64,000 nucleotides of DNA from Butyrivibrio sp. FCS014. Its GTDB lineage: Bacteria; Bacillota; Clostridia; Lachnospirales; Lachnospiraceae. Under the pieces are notes generated by a model that was not told the origin of the DNA, did not search any database, and saw nothing but the letters and a program-made list of their open reading frames with translations. Location: NCBI RefSeq assembly GCF_000526935.1, contig NZ_JAHA01000006.1:248001-312000 (forward strand). The letters are read 5' to 3'. This document shows, one piece after another, positions 41,063 to 50,731 of this stretch. The translations under genes were made by a program, and so were the position numbers. The first letter of the stretch is position 1; the number at the start of each line of letters is the position of its first letter.

Positions 41063-43471
41063 ATGCAGTACGGACATTTTGACGCAGCAAACAATGAATA
41101 TGTTATAGACAGAGTGGACCTTCCCACATCCTGGACCAATTATCTTGGTGTTGAGGACATGTGCGCCGTGGTGAATCACACCGCAGGCGGGTATCTGTTT
41201 TATAAGACACCGGAGTACCACAGGATCACCAGGTTCAGGGCCAATTCGGTTCCCATGGACAGGCCCGGTGACTACATCTATTTAAGGGACAAAAAAGATG
41301 GCGACTACTGGAGCATCTCCTGGCAGCCCGTGGGAAAGCCTCTTGATCAGGCTAAGTACATCTGCCACCACGGAATGAGCGTTACCACCTACGAGTGCGA
41401 CTATAAGGGAATACATGCGACTCAGAAGATGAGCATTCCCATCGGCGACAATGCCCTTATCTGGGACGTTACTGTAAGGAATGACTCGGATGAATTGAGG
41501 AGCCTTGATGTCTTTTCCTATGCGGAGTTTTCCTATCATCATATACAGATAGACAATCAGAATTATCAGATGAGCCTTTACTGCGCAGGCTCCGAATACA
41601 AAAACGGTACCATACTCTATGACCTTTTCTATGAGGAAGAGGGGTATCAGTACTTCACAGCAAACTTTGAGCCCGACGGCTTTGACTGCCTCCGAGACGT
41701 GTTCCTTGGAACCTACAACACCGAGACCAATCCGGTGGCCGTAATAAACGGCAAGTGCTCCGGCTCTTTTGAAAAGGGAGGAAACCACTGCGCAGCACTG
41801 CAAAAGGGCATTGAGCTTAAACCCGGAGAGGAGAAGAGACTAATCTTCTTCCTTGGAGAAGGAAAATACGATGAAGCGGATAAGATAAAAGCCAAATACG
41901 CCGATCCTTCCGCCCTTGACAGTGCCTACCAGGAGCTTAGGAAATTCTGGGAAAAGAAACAGCAAAGCTTCAAGGTAACAAGCCCTGATGCCGGTATCGA
42001 CACCATGATCAATACCTGGACCCTTTACCAGTCCGAGATAAACGTAATGTTCTCAAGATTTGCCTCCTTCATTGAGGTTGGCGGCAGAACAGGCCTTGGC
42101 TACAGGGATACGGCTCAGGATTCCATGACTGTTATTCCTTCAAACCCGGAGGGCTGCAGAAAGCGCATTGTGGAGCTTCTTAGAGCTCTTACCACCAGCG
42201 GCTACGGAATTCACCTCTTTGAGCCCCGCTGGTTTGCTCCAAAGGATGAGAACGAGAACAAGAAAAAGCCCTTCAAGTCCCCCACGGTCATTCCTGAGGT
42301 TGAGGGCAAGAGCAGGGTTCACGGCCTTGACGATGCCTGCTCCGATGATGCTCTTTGGCTTGTTCCTTCCATCACCGAGTACGTGAAGGAGACCGGCGAC
42401 TTCGGATTCCTTGATGAGAAGTTCGGCTATGCCGACGGCGGCGAAGGAACCGTCTATGAGCACATGAAGAAGATCGTGGAGTTCTCACTTCGCGAGGTTG
42501 GAAGCCACGGCGTCTGCAAGGGCCTTAGAGCCGATTGGAACGACTGCCTTAACCTTGGCGGCGGAGAGAGCGCACTTGTTACCTTCCTTCTCTACAGGGC
42601 TCTTGATTGCATGAAGGAAGTTGCCCTGTATTCGGGAAAAGAGTCTGATGCTGCTTATTATCAGCAGGGCATGAATGAACTTAAGGATATAACCGACAAT
42701 GTTCTGTGGGACGGCGAGTGGTTCCTTAGGGGCTTTACGGGAAACGGCAGGAAGATCGGAACCCACGAGAACACAGAGGGCAAGGTTCATCTTGAATCCA
42801 ACGCCTGGGCTGTTTTGTCAGGGGCTGCGGACGAAGAGAAGAGCAGGAAGGCTCTTGATTCCATCAGGGAGAATCTCTTTACCCCATACGGTATCATGCT
42901 GAATGCTCCGGTATACACTGTGCCGGATGATGATATAGGCTTTGTTGCCAGGGTTTATCCGGGACTTAAGGAAAACGGAAGTATCTTTTCCCATCCCAAT
43001 CCCTGGGTATGGTCCGCAGAGTGCCGCATGGGCAACGGAGACAGGGCCATGGAGTACTACCACAGTCTGTGTCCCTTCTATCAGAATGACAAGATAGAGA
43101 CAAGATGGGCAGAGCCCTATTCCTACTGCCAGTTTATCTCCGGCAAGGACCACACCACCTACGGAAGGGCTCACCATCCCTTCATGACAGGAAGCGGCGG
43201 CTGGGCATACTTTGCGGTGACTCACTATATTCTGGGAGTAAGACCGGGATTTGACGAGCTCACCGTAGACCCCTGCATTCCCGGCAGCTGGGACGGATTT
43301 ACCGTAAGCAGGAGATTCAGAGGAGAAGAGTACGAGATAAGAGTATCAAACCCCGACCACGTTCAGAAAGGCGTTAAGAAGATAGTTCTGGACGGAGCGG
43401 AGGTAGACAGGATCTCTTTTGACCGGCAAGAAACAGGAAGTAAGCACATTGTTGAAGTTACCATGGGATAA
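41063..43471 (+). CDS. chbP: GH94 phosphorylase, probably N,N'-diacetylchitobiose phosphorylase
   Basis: An 802-residue inverting phosphorylase of glycoside hydrolase family 94, in the cytoplasm. The N-terminal YGHFDAANNEYVIDR, NHTAGGYLFY, RPGDYIYLRD and GDYWSISWQPV agree better with Vibrio chitobiose phosphorylase than with cellobiose phosphorylase. The catalytic acid lies in KGLRADWNDCLNLGGG (Asp491 or Asp494). It would split (GlcNAc)2 with phosphate to GlcNAc-1-phosphate and GlcNAc. A hexose phosphate mutase and a deacetylase (NagA) encoded in the same run support the amino-sugar substrate. Cellobiose or another disaccharide cannot be excluded. ATG follows GAGGAGGAG. Confidence 0.85.
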   Translation: MQYGHFDAANNEYVIDRVDLPTSWTNYLGVEDMCAVVNHTAGGYLFYKTPEYHRITRFRANSVPMDRPGDYIYLRDKKDGDYWSISWQPVGKPLDQAKYICHHGMSVTTYECDYKGIHATQKMSIPIGDNALIWDVTVRNDSDELRSLDVFSYAEFSYHHIQIDNQNYQMSLYCAGSEYKNGTILYDLFYEEEGYQYFTANFEPDGFDCLRDVFLGTYNTETNPVAVINGKCSGSFEKGGNHCAALQKGIELKPGEEKRLIFFLGEGKYDEADKIKAKYADPSALDSAYQELRKFWEKKQQSFKVTSPDAGIDTMINTWTLYQSEINVMFSRFASFIEVGGRTGLGYRDTAQDSMTVIPSNPEGCRKRIVELLRALTTSGYGIHLFEPRWFAPKDENENKKKPFKSPTVIPEVEGKSRVHGLDDACSDDALWLVPSITEYVKETGDFGFLDEKFGYADGGEGTVYEHMKKIVEFSLREVGSHGVCKGLRADWNDCLNLGGGESALVTFLLYRALDCMKEVALYSGKESDAAYYQQGMNELKDITDNVLWDGEWFLRGFTGNGRKIGTHENTEGKVHLESNAWAVLSGAADEEKSRKALDSIRENLFTPYGIMLNAPVYTVPDDDIGFVARVYPGLKENGSIFSHPNPWVWSAECRMGNGDRAMEYYHSLCPFYQNDKIETRWAEPYSYCQFISGKDHTTYGRAHHPFMTGSGGWAYFAVTHYILGVRPGFDELTVDPCIPGSWDGFTVSRRFRGEEYEIRVSNPDHVQKGVKKIVLDGAEVDRISFDRQETGSKHIVEVTMG

Positions 43472-43483
43472 GGGGGAGAAGAG

Positions 43484-44899
43484 ATGATCAAATTCGGAAC
43501 CGGCGGATGGCGCGCCATAATCGGTGATGAGTTCACCAAGGAAAATGTACAGATCCTGGCCCAGGCCATGTCTGCCAAGATGAAGTCGGAGGGCGTTGCG
43601 GACAAGGGAATCGTCCTTGGCTACGACAGACGTTTTTTGTCAAAAGAGGCAATGAAGTGGGCTGGTGAAGTGTTTGCGGCAAACGGAATCGTGGCAAGCC
43701 TTATCAACAAGTCAAGCCCCACACCTCTTGTTATGTTCTATGTTATGAAGCATGAGCTTCCCTACGGCATGATGGTGACCGCAAGCCATAACCCTGCCAT
43801 CTACAACGGCATCAAGCTCTTTACCGCAGGCGGAAGGGACGCCGACGAGCGCCAGACAGCCGAGGTTGAGGAGTATATACTGGATGTGGCTCTTCCCGTT
43901 CCCGCCATGGACTACGACGAAGCTCTTTCAAAGGGCATGATTAAAGAGTTCTACCCCATGAACGAATACATCGACAATATCCTTGCAAGGGTTGATGTGG
44001 AGAAGATAAAGGCAGCAGGCCTTCGTGTGGCCTTAGACCCCATGTACGGCGTAAGTGAGACTGCCATCAAGACCATTCTTCTTACCTCAAGATGCGAGAT
44101 GGACACCATACACTCAAGGCACGACACCCTTTTTGGCGGCAAGCTTCCCGCTCCCAACGAGGCAGCCATGGAGCCCCTGCGGACCTGCGTCCTTGACGGA
44201 AGATGCGACATCGGTATTGCCACCGACGGAGATGCGGACAGGATCGGTGTTATTGACGACAAGGGAAGATATCTTTCTCCCAATGATATTCTGGTACTTC
44301 TTTACTACTACCTGACCAAGTTCAGGCATGAGAGGGGCCCGGTTGTAAGGAACCTTTGCACCACCCATATGCTTGACAGGATAGCCGAGAGATTCGGCGA
44401 GCAGTGCTACGAGGTTCCCGTTGGCTTCAAGCACATCTCCGCCAAGATAACCGAGACCGACGCCCTTATAGGCGGCGAGTCCTCAGGCGGTCTTACGGTG
44501 CGCGGCCATATCAACGGCAAGGACGGCGTGTACGCAGCAGCTCTTCTGGTTGAGATGCTGGCTGTAACGGGACGCAGAATTTCCGAGATCTACGATGATA
44601 TCGGGCAGGAGTTCGGTAGGCTCTTCATGGTGGAGAAGAACTACTCCTTCAAGGCTTCAAGGAAAGAGGAGCTTTTAAAGGTTCTTATTGAGAACAAGGA
44701 GATTCCCGATCTTCCCTTTGATATTCAAAAGACTTCCTATATGGATGGCTGTAAGGTATACTTTAAAAATGGGGGATGGGTGAGTGCAAGATTTTCAGGC
44801 ACGGAGCCGCTTCTTAGAATTTTCTGTGAAATGCCGGACAAGGATTCGGCAGAAAAAGTATGCGCTATCTACAGAGATTTTCTGGGACTGGAAGGATAA
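43484..44899 (+). CDS. Phosphoglucomutase/phosphoacetylglucosamine mutase family
   Basis: A 471-residue alpha-D-phosphohexomutase. The N-terminal FGTGGWRAIIGDEF, the phosphoserine loop TASHNPAIYNG with Ser101, the metal loop DGDADR (248-253), the sugar-binding GGESSGG and the C-terminal RFSGTEPLLRIF phosphate-binding loop are all present. It lies 12 bp after the phosphorylase gene, so the most economical role is conversion of GlcNAc-1-phosphate to GlcNAc-6-phosphate for NagA. Activity on glucose-1-phosphate is also possible, since this family is often broad. It ends 3 bp before the histidine kinase gene. Confidence 0.9.
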   Translation: MIKFGTGGWRAIIGDEFTKENVQILAQAMSAKMKSEGVADKGIVLGYDRRFLSKEAMKWAGEVFAANGIVASLINKSSPTPLVMFYVMKHELPYGMMVTASHNPAIYNGIKLFTAGGRDADERQTAEVEEYILDVALPVPAMDYDEALSKGMIKEFYPMNEYIDNILARVDVEKIKAAGLRVALDPMYGVSETAIKTILLTSRCEMDTIHSRHDTLFGGKLPAPNEAAMEPLRTCVLDGRCDIGIATDGDADRIGVIDDKGRYLSPNDILVLLYYYLTKFRHERGPVVRNLCTTHMLDRIAERFGEQCYEVPVGFKHISAKITETDALIGGESSGGLTVRGHINGKDGVYAAALLVEMLAVTGRRISEIYDDIGQEFGRLFMVEKNYSFKASRKEELLKVLIENKEIPDLPFDIQKTSYMDGCKVYFKNGGWVSARFSGTEPLLRIFCEMPDKDSAEKVCAIYRDFLGLEG

Positions 44900-44902
44900 C
44901 AA

Positions 44903-46642
44903 ATGAAAAGTAAAAAGACACTGAAATGGCAGATGCTAAGGTTTTTGGCGATTGGATGGCTTGTTCCGTTAACGGCTATTGTGCTGCTGTTTCTGGTGGT
45001 GGTGACTGGAAGGCTCGACAGACAGAGCGAGCGGACCATTACCACATCTATGGAAAAGGCGGCGGAGATCTGTATTCTCCGCCTTTCTGATTGTATAGAC
45101 GCATCCAAGAACGCGTCTTATCTTCCTTATGTAAGGGATGCCTGGAATGCCTACGAGAAAAGCGGCGATGAGGGCAAACTCTACAACGACGTCACCGTAT
45201 TTCTTGCGGAGCAGTACAAATACAATCCAAGTTTTGACATGACGGTGCTCATATTTACTGATGAGCCCGAAAACATATACTACACCGGCAATACTACCGG
45301 CCGCGGCAGCGTCTCAAGAATACGCTATTTCAAGGACTCCGTAAGGGCAGAGGTACTAAAGCGCTCCAAAGACCTGGATACCAGGACAGAGTTCTTTTCC
45401 TCAAGGGGTCATGTGTACATGATAAGAAACCTGATGAACAGAAGCTTTAAAAGCTACGCGGTCCTGGTGATGGAGCTTAACCCTGAGCAGATCTTCGAGA
45501 GTCTTAAGAGCGTCTGGGAGTACCGGGGAATGCAGATCTCTTTTGACGATGAGCTTCTCTGGTCCGAAGGCGATGAATTTGAGTTTCACGCAGCACTTCC
45601 TTATGCCGATAAGGCCATCATGACAAGGCAGGGGGGAAAAGATCTGGTGGCATGCCGCAAGAAGAGCGTTGACGGCAATTTCAACTATGCAGTAGCCTAC
45701 GACTCGGGCGCAGTAAACCTTGAGAAGAGGTCCATCAATGTGACTTTCGGGATTGTTCTTTTGTTCCTGATCCCTCTTATCGCAATGATGATCTACTTCT
45801 TCAACAGCAGGATCAACAGGCCCATTACCACCCTCACCGAGGCTTCCAAGCAGCTTGCTGAGGGCAAGTACGGAATAAAGGTGGAGGAGAGCACAAAAAG
45901 GCAGGAGGGTGAGATTGCAGATCTTACCCACAACTTCAATCTCATGTCCGACAAGCTCAGCGAGCAGTTTAACAAGATATTCGTTGAGGAGATTGCACTT
46001 CGTGATGCCAATATTCATGCGCTGCAATCCCAGATAAATCCTCATTTCCTCAATAACACCCTGGAGATCATCAACTGGGAAGCCAGGATCCACGGCGAGG
46101 AGAAGGTCAGCAGCATGATCGAGGCACTGTCCACCATGATGTCAGCCACCATGGACAGAAACAGGCAGTCGCTTATCACAATCTCTGAGGAGATGGAGTA
46201 TGTAAGGGCCTATCTCTACATAATAGAATGCAGATATCAGGACAGATTCGCCTATGAGGAAGAGATCGATCCGCTCCTTCTTAATGTGAAGGTGCCAAGG
46301 CTTATCATACAGCCGGTCATCGAGAATGCCGTAGAATACGGAAGCGAGGACAACGGCGCAAGGCACGTATCCCTGAAGATACAGGGAACCGCCTATGGAG
46401 AAGAGGTTGACATGCAGATCATAATCATCAACCCCGGAGAGCCCTCCTCTGAAGATATGGAAAAGATCCGTGAGCTCCTTTCGGATGACCTGGAGATAAA
46501 GCCCATGGAAGAGAGGACAACCCGTATCGGAATCAGGAATGTTAACCGAAGACTTAAGATGATCTACGGGGGAGACAGTCATCTTACTATCGAACCTGAT
46601 GGAAAAGGAAATACAATTAGCACTATTTTTGTCAAAAAATAA
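44903..46642 (+). CDS. YesM-type sensor histidine kinase
   Basis: A 579-residue membrane kinase. Transmembrane helices lie near residues 15-35 and 275-300, enclosing an extracellular sensor domain. A HAMP domain (about 300-350, RPITTLTEASKQLAEGKYG) follows, then a His_kinase-type dimerisation segment with the phosphorylated His381 in LQSQINPHFLNNTLEI, and an ATPase domain with PRLIIQPVIENAVEYG. This class pairs with AraC-type response regulators and controls sugar uptake. Its partner is encoded at 49974-50726, after the transporter genes. The kinase probably senses an extracellular amino sugar or the loaded binding protein. Confidence 0.92.
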   Translation: MKSKKTLKWQMLRFLAIGWLVPLTAIVLLFLVVVTGRLDRQSERTITTSMEKAAEICILRLSDCIDASKNASYLPYVRDAWNAYEKSGDEGKLYNDVTVFLAEQYKYNPSFDMTVLIFTDEPENIYYTGNTTGRGSVSRIRYFKDSVRAEVLKRSKDLDTRTEFFSSRGHVYMIRNLMNRSFKSYAVLVMELNPEQIFESLKSVWEYRGMQISFDDELLWSEGDEFEFHAALPYADKAIMTRQGGKDLVACRKKSVDGNFNYAVAYDSGAVNLEKRSINVTFGIVLLFLIPLIAMMIYFFNSRINRPITTLTEASKQLAEGKYGIKVEESTKRQEGEIADLTHNFNLMSDKLSEQFNKIFVEEIALRDANIHALQSQINPHFLNNTLEIINWEARIHGEEKVSSMIEALSTMMSATMDRNRQSLITISEEMEYVRAYLYIIECRYQDRFAYEEEIDPLLLNVKVPRLIIQPVIENAVEYGSEDNGARHVSLKIQGTAYGEEVDMQIIIINPGEPSSEDMEKIRELLSDDLEIKPMEERTTRIGIRNVNRRLKMIYGGDSHLTIEPDGKGNTISTIFVKK

Positions 46643-46736
46643 CAATTTCAGCAATCCGCTTTAAAGACCCTCCTTGGTATCCTTAAGATACAAAAAACGA
46701 AGGATTTGCGCACTGACAGCGCAGAAGGGAGAAAGT

Positions 46737-48149
46737 ATGAAAATGAAAAAGCTTACCGCAGCTCTGATGACAGCAATCATGACTGCATCCATGGTAGTAG
46801 GATGTGGAAGTGCTGCTCCTGCACCTGCAGAACCCTCACCCGCCCAGACCGAGGCACCCGCAGCTGAGACACCCGCTGCTGAGGAGCCCGCAGCTGAGAC
46901 TGAGGCAGCAGGCCCTGTTGAACTCACCGTAACCACAACATTCGCAGGCGAGGACAGCAACGCTCAGAATTACAAGAATGCAGTTGCCGGCTGGGAAGCA
47001 GCTACAGGCAATACTGTAAGCGATACTTCAGCAACATCCGATGAGACCTTTAAGACAAGGATCATCACAGACTTTGAGACAGGCTCAGAGCCCGACGTTC
47101 TGTTCTTCTTCAACGGAGCAGACGCAAATGATTTCGTCAATGCAGGCAAGGTTGTTTCCATCGACGAAATCAGAGCAGAGTTCCCTGACTTTGCATCCAA
47201 CATGAACGATGACCTCATCGCAGCTTCTCCTGCAGATGGCGTTAAGTATGCAGTTCCCGTAAACGGATACTGGGAAGCAATGTTCGTAAACACAGCAGTT
47301 CTTGATGCTGCAGGCGTAGCAATGCCCGGCGCAGACTACACATGGGATCAGTTCCTTGAGGACTGCCAGAAGATCAAGGATGCAGGCTATGCACCTATCG
47401 CAGCAGCTCTTGGCAACATTCCTCACTACTGGTGGGAGTTCGCGATCTTCAATCAGCAGACACCCGCAAATCACCTGGATATCCCCGGCGCAGCAGATGA
47501 TGCTACAGGATCACAGTGGGTAGCAGGACTTGAGGATATCAAGACCCTCTATGAGAAAGGCTATTTCCCTGACAACACACTTTCAGCTACAGATGATGAG
47601 ACCTTCGCTATGTTCACAGACGGCAAGGCAGCATTCCTTCTTGACGGTTCCTGGAAGGTTGGCGGTATCGTTGGTTCCTGCCAGTCAGATCCCGAGGATC
47701 CTTCAACTCTTGACGCTGACAAGCTTGCTAACTTTGATGTTACCTACTTCCCCGGCAAGGGAAATCGTAAGACAACTGATATGATCGGCGGTCTTTCAAT
47801 GGGTTACTACATCACAAAAAAGGCATGGGATGATCCCGACAAGAGAGCAGCAGCTGTAAGCTTCGTTTCTTACATGACAAGTGATGAGGTTGTTCCTCAG
47901 TTCGCACAGCACACAGCATCAGCTCTTAAGAATGCTCCCGCTGTTGACGAGACACAGTTCAATGCTCTTCAGGTAAAGGCTATGTCCATGATGAGTGGTG
48001 TTACATCTCTTACAGGCGCAGTTCAGGATCTCTTCAACGGAGACTGCAGAGTATCTACCTTCGACGGAATGCCTGACATCGTTGTAGGCAATGTATCCGC
48101 AGCAGATGCAGTTCAGGAAGGTATCGATGTTTATCTCGATGCTCAGTAA
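46737..48149 (+). CDS. Sugar-binding lipoprotein of ABC transporter
   Basis: A 470-residue CUT1-type solute-binding lipoprotein. The signal peptide ends in the lipobox SMVVGC with Cys23 as the lipidated residue, followed by a Pro/Ala/Glu-rich linker (about 25-58) as is common in Lachnospiraceae lipoproteins. The rest is the family 1 extracellular binding-protein fold, with AYYITKKAW-like segment GYYITKKAWDDP and ADKLANFDVTYFPG. ATG 46737 follows GAAGGGAG. An earlier in-frame start lies upstream without a ribosome binding site. Context points to chitobiose or a longer chitooligosaccharide as ligand. Confidence 0.92.
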   Translation: MKMKKLTAALMTAIMTASMVVGCGSAAPAPAEPSPAQTEAPAAETPAAEEPAAETEAAGPVELTVTTTFAGEDSNAQNYKNAVAGWEAATGNTVSDTSATSDETFKTRIITDFETGSEPDVLFFFNGADANDFVNAGKVVSIDEIRAEFPDFASNMNDDLIAASPADGVKYAVPVNGYWEAMFVNTAVLDAAGVAMPGADYTWDQFLEDCQKIKDAGYAPIAAALGNIPHYWWEFAIFNQQTPANHLDIPGAADDATGSQWVAGLEDIKTLYEKGYFPDNTLSATDDETFAMFTDGKAAFLLDGSWKVGGIVGSCQSDPEDPSTLDADKLANFDVTYFPGKGNRKTTDMIGGLSMGYYITKKAWDDPDKRAAAVSFVSYMTSDEVVPQFAQHTASALKNAPAVDETQFNALQVKAMSMMSGVTSLTGAVQDLFNGDCRVSTFDGMPDIVVGNVSAADAVQEGIDVYLDAQ

Positions 48150-48180
48150 TTTCTAAAGACAGTTAGACCTGTGAGTTTTT

Positions 48181-48216
48181 CGACCGGCAATGAAACAAAT
48201 TGCCGGTCGATTTTTA
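48181..48216 (+). terminator. Intraoperon attenuating hairpin between binding protein and permeases
   Basis: CGACCGGCAA and TTGCCGGTCG form a perfect 10-bp stem followed by ATTTTT. Such hairpins commonly stabilise the abundant binding-protein mRNA and reduce permease expression; here that is inferred. Confidence 0.82.
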
Positions 48217-48230
48217 AAGAGGGGTTATGT

Positions 48231-49118
48231 ATGTCTAACATTTACAAAAGCAAAAAATACGTTTTCTTTTTCCTTGCACCGGCATTTATCTTTTTGATCC
48301 TTTATCTGTATTATCCCTTTTTTGTAAATATATACGGAAGCTTCAGGGCCATTAAGAATCTTGGAACCTACGGGACCAAATGGAACGATCCCTGGTATGA
48401 GAACTATGTGAAGCTGGTTACGGACCCGGTTGTCCGCACTTCACTGAAAAACACATTCCTTATGATAATTGCAACCATCGTCGGCCAGGTTGGAATAGCT
48501 CTTTTGCTGGCGATCCTTGTTGACAATATAGAGAAAGGCACTCAGTTCTTCAGGACGGTATACTTCTTCCCCATCGTTATTTCGGCTACTGCGCTGGGGC
48601 TATTGTTCAACCTGATCTTCCTGTATGACAAAGGTATGCTGAATCAGTTCCTGGAACTGTTTGGAAAGACTACCCTTACCGACTGGAAAGGCGAGAAACT
48701 GGCAATCCTTACCATGATGATCCCTGTTGTGTGGCAGTATGTGGGATTCTACTTTGTAATCCTTGAGACGGGCCTTAACAACATATCCCAGGAGCTCTAC
48801 GAATCGGCAGCCATCGACGGCGCCACAAGATTCCAGAGGGTAATCTACATTTCACTTCCGCTTCTTAGAAACGTTATCTGCACCTGCCTTACTCTTGGTG
48901 TAACCGGAGCTCTAAAGGTATTCGATCTTCCATGGACCATGTTCCCCAAGGGAATGCCCCTTAAGGAGACCTTCCTTACCGGAACCTACATGTACTACCA
49001 GACCATGGAGGCCAAGAACGTTGACTACGGCGCAACCCTTGCGGTTCTCATCGTAGTTCTGGGTGTTGTGCTCTCAAGGATCACGAGAGCAGTGTTCAAG
49101 GAAAGCGAGGACTTCTGA
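48231..49118 (+). CDS. ABC sugar transporter permease 1
   Basis: A 295-residue CUT1 inner-membrane permease with about six helices. The EAA loop that contacts the ATPase reads ELYESAAIDGATRFQRVIYI. The N-terminal KKYVFFFLAPAFIFLILYLY is the first membrane helix. ATG 48231 follows AGAGGGG; an earlier in-frame start lies within the attenuating hairpin. It is followed 1 bp later by the second permease. No ATPase gene is present, so the shared MsmX-like ATPase encoded elsewhere is probably used. Confidence 0.93.
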   Translation: MSNIYKSKKYVFFFLAPAFIFLILYLYYPFFVNIYGSFRAIKNLGTYGTKWNDPWYENYVKLVTDPVVRTSLKNTFLMIIATIVGQVGIALLLAILVDNIEKGTQFFRTVYFFPIVISATALGLLFNLIFLYDKGMLNQFLELFGKTTLTDWKGEKLAILTMMIPVVWQYVGFYFVILETGLNNISQELYESAAIDGATRFQRVIYISLPLLRNVICTCLTLGVTGALKVFDLPWTMFPKGMPLKETFLTGTYMYYQTMEAKNVDYGATLAVLIVVLGVVLSRITRAVFKESEDF

Positions 49119-49119
49119 T

Positions 49120-49971
49120 ATGAAGAGGAATAAACTGGGGCTGACAGCCCTCTATATCATATTGGGTGCCTGGGCACTTACCACCATTTACCCGCTTTTC
49201 TGGGTTCTGGAGAACTCCTTCAAGGCCAAGGACAAGATCCTTCAGCAGAGCTTTGCGCTGCCCATCGGACCGCTCTTTACCCTGGCCAACTACCGAAGGG
49301 CCTTCGAGAGACTTGATATCGCCCACGCATATATCAACAGTATTTTCATCTCCGGCTGCGTAACCGTGGGAGTTATGCTGCTGGCGGGGCTTGCATCCTT
49401 TGCCCTTGTAAGATTTGATTTCAGGATAAAGAAGCTGTGCCACACCATGGTAATAGCAGCCATGATGTTTCCTGTTTTTTCCACCATCATTCCCGTATAT
49501 ACCATGGAGACAAGCTGGCACATCACCAATACCGACAGCTGGATCCTTAACATGATCTCGGTTATCCTTCCCCAGGTGGCGGGAAACCTAAGCTTTGCCA
49601 TCATCGTGCTCATGGGCTATGTGCAATCACTGCCTCTTGAGCTGGAAGAAGCGGCTCATCTTGAGGGCTGCTCCATACCACAGATCTTTTTCAGGATCGT
49701 GCTGCCCCTTGGCAAGCCATCCTTCGTGACTGTGGCAATTTTCTCATTCCTGTGGAGTTACAACGACCTGTTTACCCAGATGTTCTTCTTGAGAAGACCT
49801 GAGATGCAGGCCATCACAAGGCTTTTGAACGAGCTGACCTCCAAGGAGGGTACCAACTACGGACTTATGGCTTCCGCTGTTACCCTGGTAATCATACCTG
49901 TAATTGTTGTTTATATTTTTCTTCAGAAGTATATAATTAAAGGTATGACAGCCGGTGCCGTGAAGGGATAA
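49120..49971 (+). CDS. ABC sugar transporter permease 2
   Basis: A 283-residue CUT1 permease, partner of the preceding one. The EAA loop reads ELEEAAHLEGCSIPQIFFRI. The N-terminal helix is LGLTALYIILGAWALTTIYP, followed by WVLENSFKAKDKI typical of the MalG side. The ATG at 49120 lies 1 bp after the permease 1 stop, with GAGGACT as a weak site, so translation is probably coupled. The response regulator gene starts 2 bp after its stop. Confidence 0.93.
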   Translation: MKRNKLGLTALYIILGAWALTTIYPLFWVLENSFKAKDKILQQSFALPIGPLFTLANYRRAFERLDIAHAYINSIFISGCVTVGVMLLAGLASFALVRFDFRIKKLCHTMVIAAMMFPVFSTIIPVYTMETSWHITNTDSWILNMISVILPQVAGNLSFAIIVLMGYVQSLPLELEEAAHLEGCSIPQIFFRIVLPLGKPSFVTVAIFSFLWSYNDLFTQMFFLRRPEMQAITRLLNELTSKEGTNYGLMASAVTLVIIPVIVVYIFLQKYIIKGMTAGAVKG

Positions 49972-49973
49972 GT

Positions 49974-50726
49974 ATGAGAAAGGTTATTATCGTTGACGAT
50001 GAGCCCCTTATTGTTGAGGGACTTCGCAAGATTGTTGAGTGGGAAAAATACGACTGTGTTGTAGTGGGGACTGCAGCCTCTGCAAAAGAGGGGCTGGCCA
50101 TGGTAGAGAAGCATGATCCGGACATTCTTTTTACTGATATAAGGATGCCCGGCATGGACGGACTTACCATGGTGGCTGCCCTGCGCTCAGAGCACAGGGA
50201 TCTTCAGGTTGTGGTGCTGACAGGCTACAGGGATTTCGATTATGCCCGTCAGGCCCTTAATCTTGGCGTATTCCGCTATCTTGTTAAACCTTCCAAAATG
50301 AAAGAACTTAATGAAACCATGGAGGCGCTGTCCGAGAAGTTTTCCCGGATCGAAGAACAAGCTAAGACCACGGCCTCCCAGGGTCAGGATGACAATGCCA
50401 GTGCCAACAACTTTGTGGTGAACCAGGCCATCAGCTACATGGAGCAGCACTACAAGGAGAAGCTTCAGCTCACCGATGTTGCCGAGAAGGTCTATGTGAG
50501 CCACTGGCACCTTAGCAAGCTCCTTAACAGCACGGGCAAGAGCTTTTCGGATGTTCTTAACGAGATCAGGATCGAGAACGCCAAGAAACTTATGGAGGAC
50601 TCATCCCTTCATATCGCGGACATTTCAGAGAGAGTGGGATTTGTGGACACAGCCCATTTTTCCAGAGTGTTCAAGAAGTACACCGGCATGAGTGCCAACG
50701 AATACAGAAACAGATATCTGAGGTGA
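49974..50726 (+). CDS. YesN-type response regulator, AraC family
   Basis: A 250-residue regulator. The receiver (1 to about 120) has the acidic pocket DDEP near the start, the phosphoacceptor Asp55 in LFTDIRMPGMDG and KPSK near residue 104. The C-terminal AraC-type DNA-binding domain (about 145-250) contains two helix-turn-helix units, with ISERVGFVDTAHFSRVFKKY and TGMSANEYR as the diagnostic end. It is the probable partner of the histidine kinase encoded at 44903-46642 and should activate the chitobiose genes. Its stop overlaps or nearly touches nagA. Confidence 0.94.
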   Translation: MRKVIIVDDEPLIVEGLRKIVEWEKYDCVVVGTAASAKEGLAMVEKHDPDILFTDIRMPGMDGLTMVAALRSEHRDLQVVVLTGYRDFDYARQALNLGVFRYLVKPSKMKELNETMEALSEKFSRIEEQAKTTASQGQDDNASANNFVVNQAISYMEQHYKEKLQLTDVAEKVYVSHWHLSKLLNSTGKSFSDVLNEIRIENAKKLMEDSSLHIADISERVGFVDTAHFSRVFKKYTGMSANEYRNRYLR

Positions 50727-50731
50727 TTAAG

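Noticed and set aside
41063..43471. Cellobiose phosphorylase
   Set aside because: N-terminal motifs agree better with chitobiose phosphorylase as recalled, and nagA and a mutase are in the same cluster. It is kept as an alternative, not as the main call.
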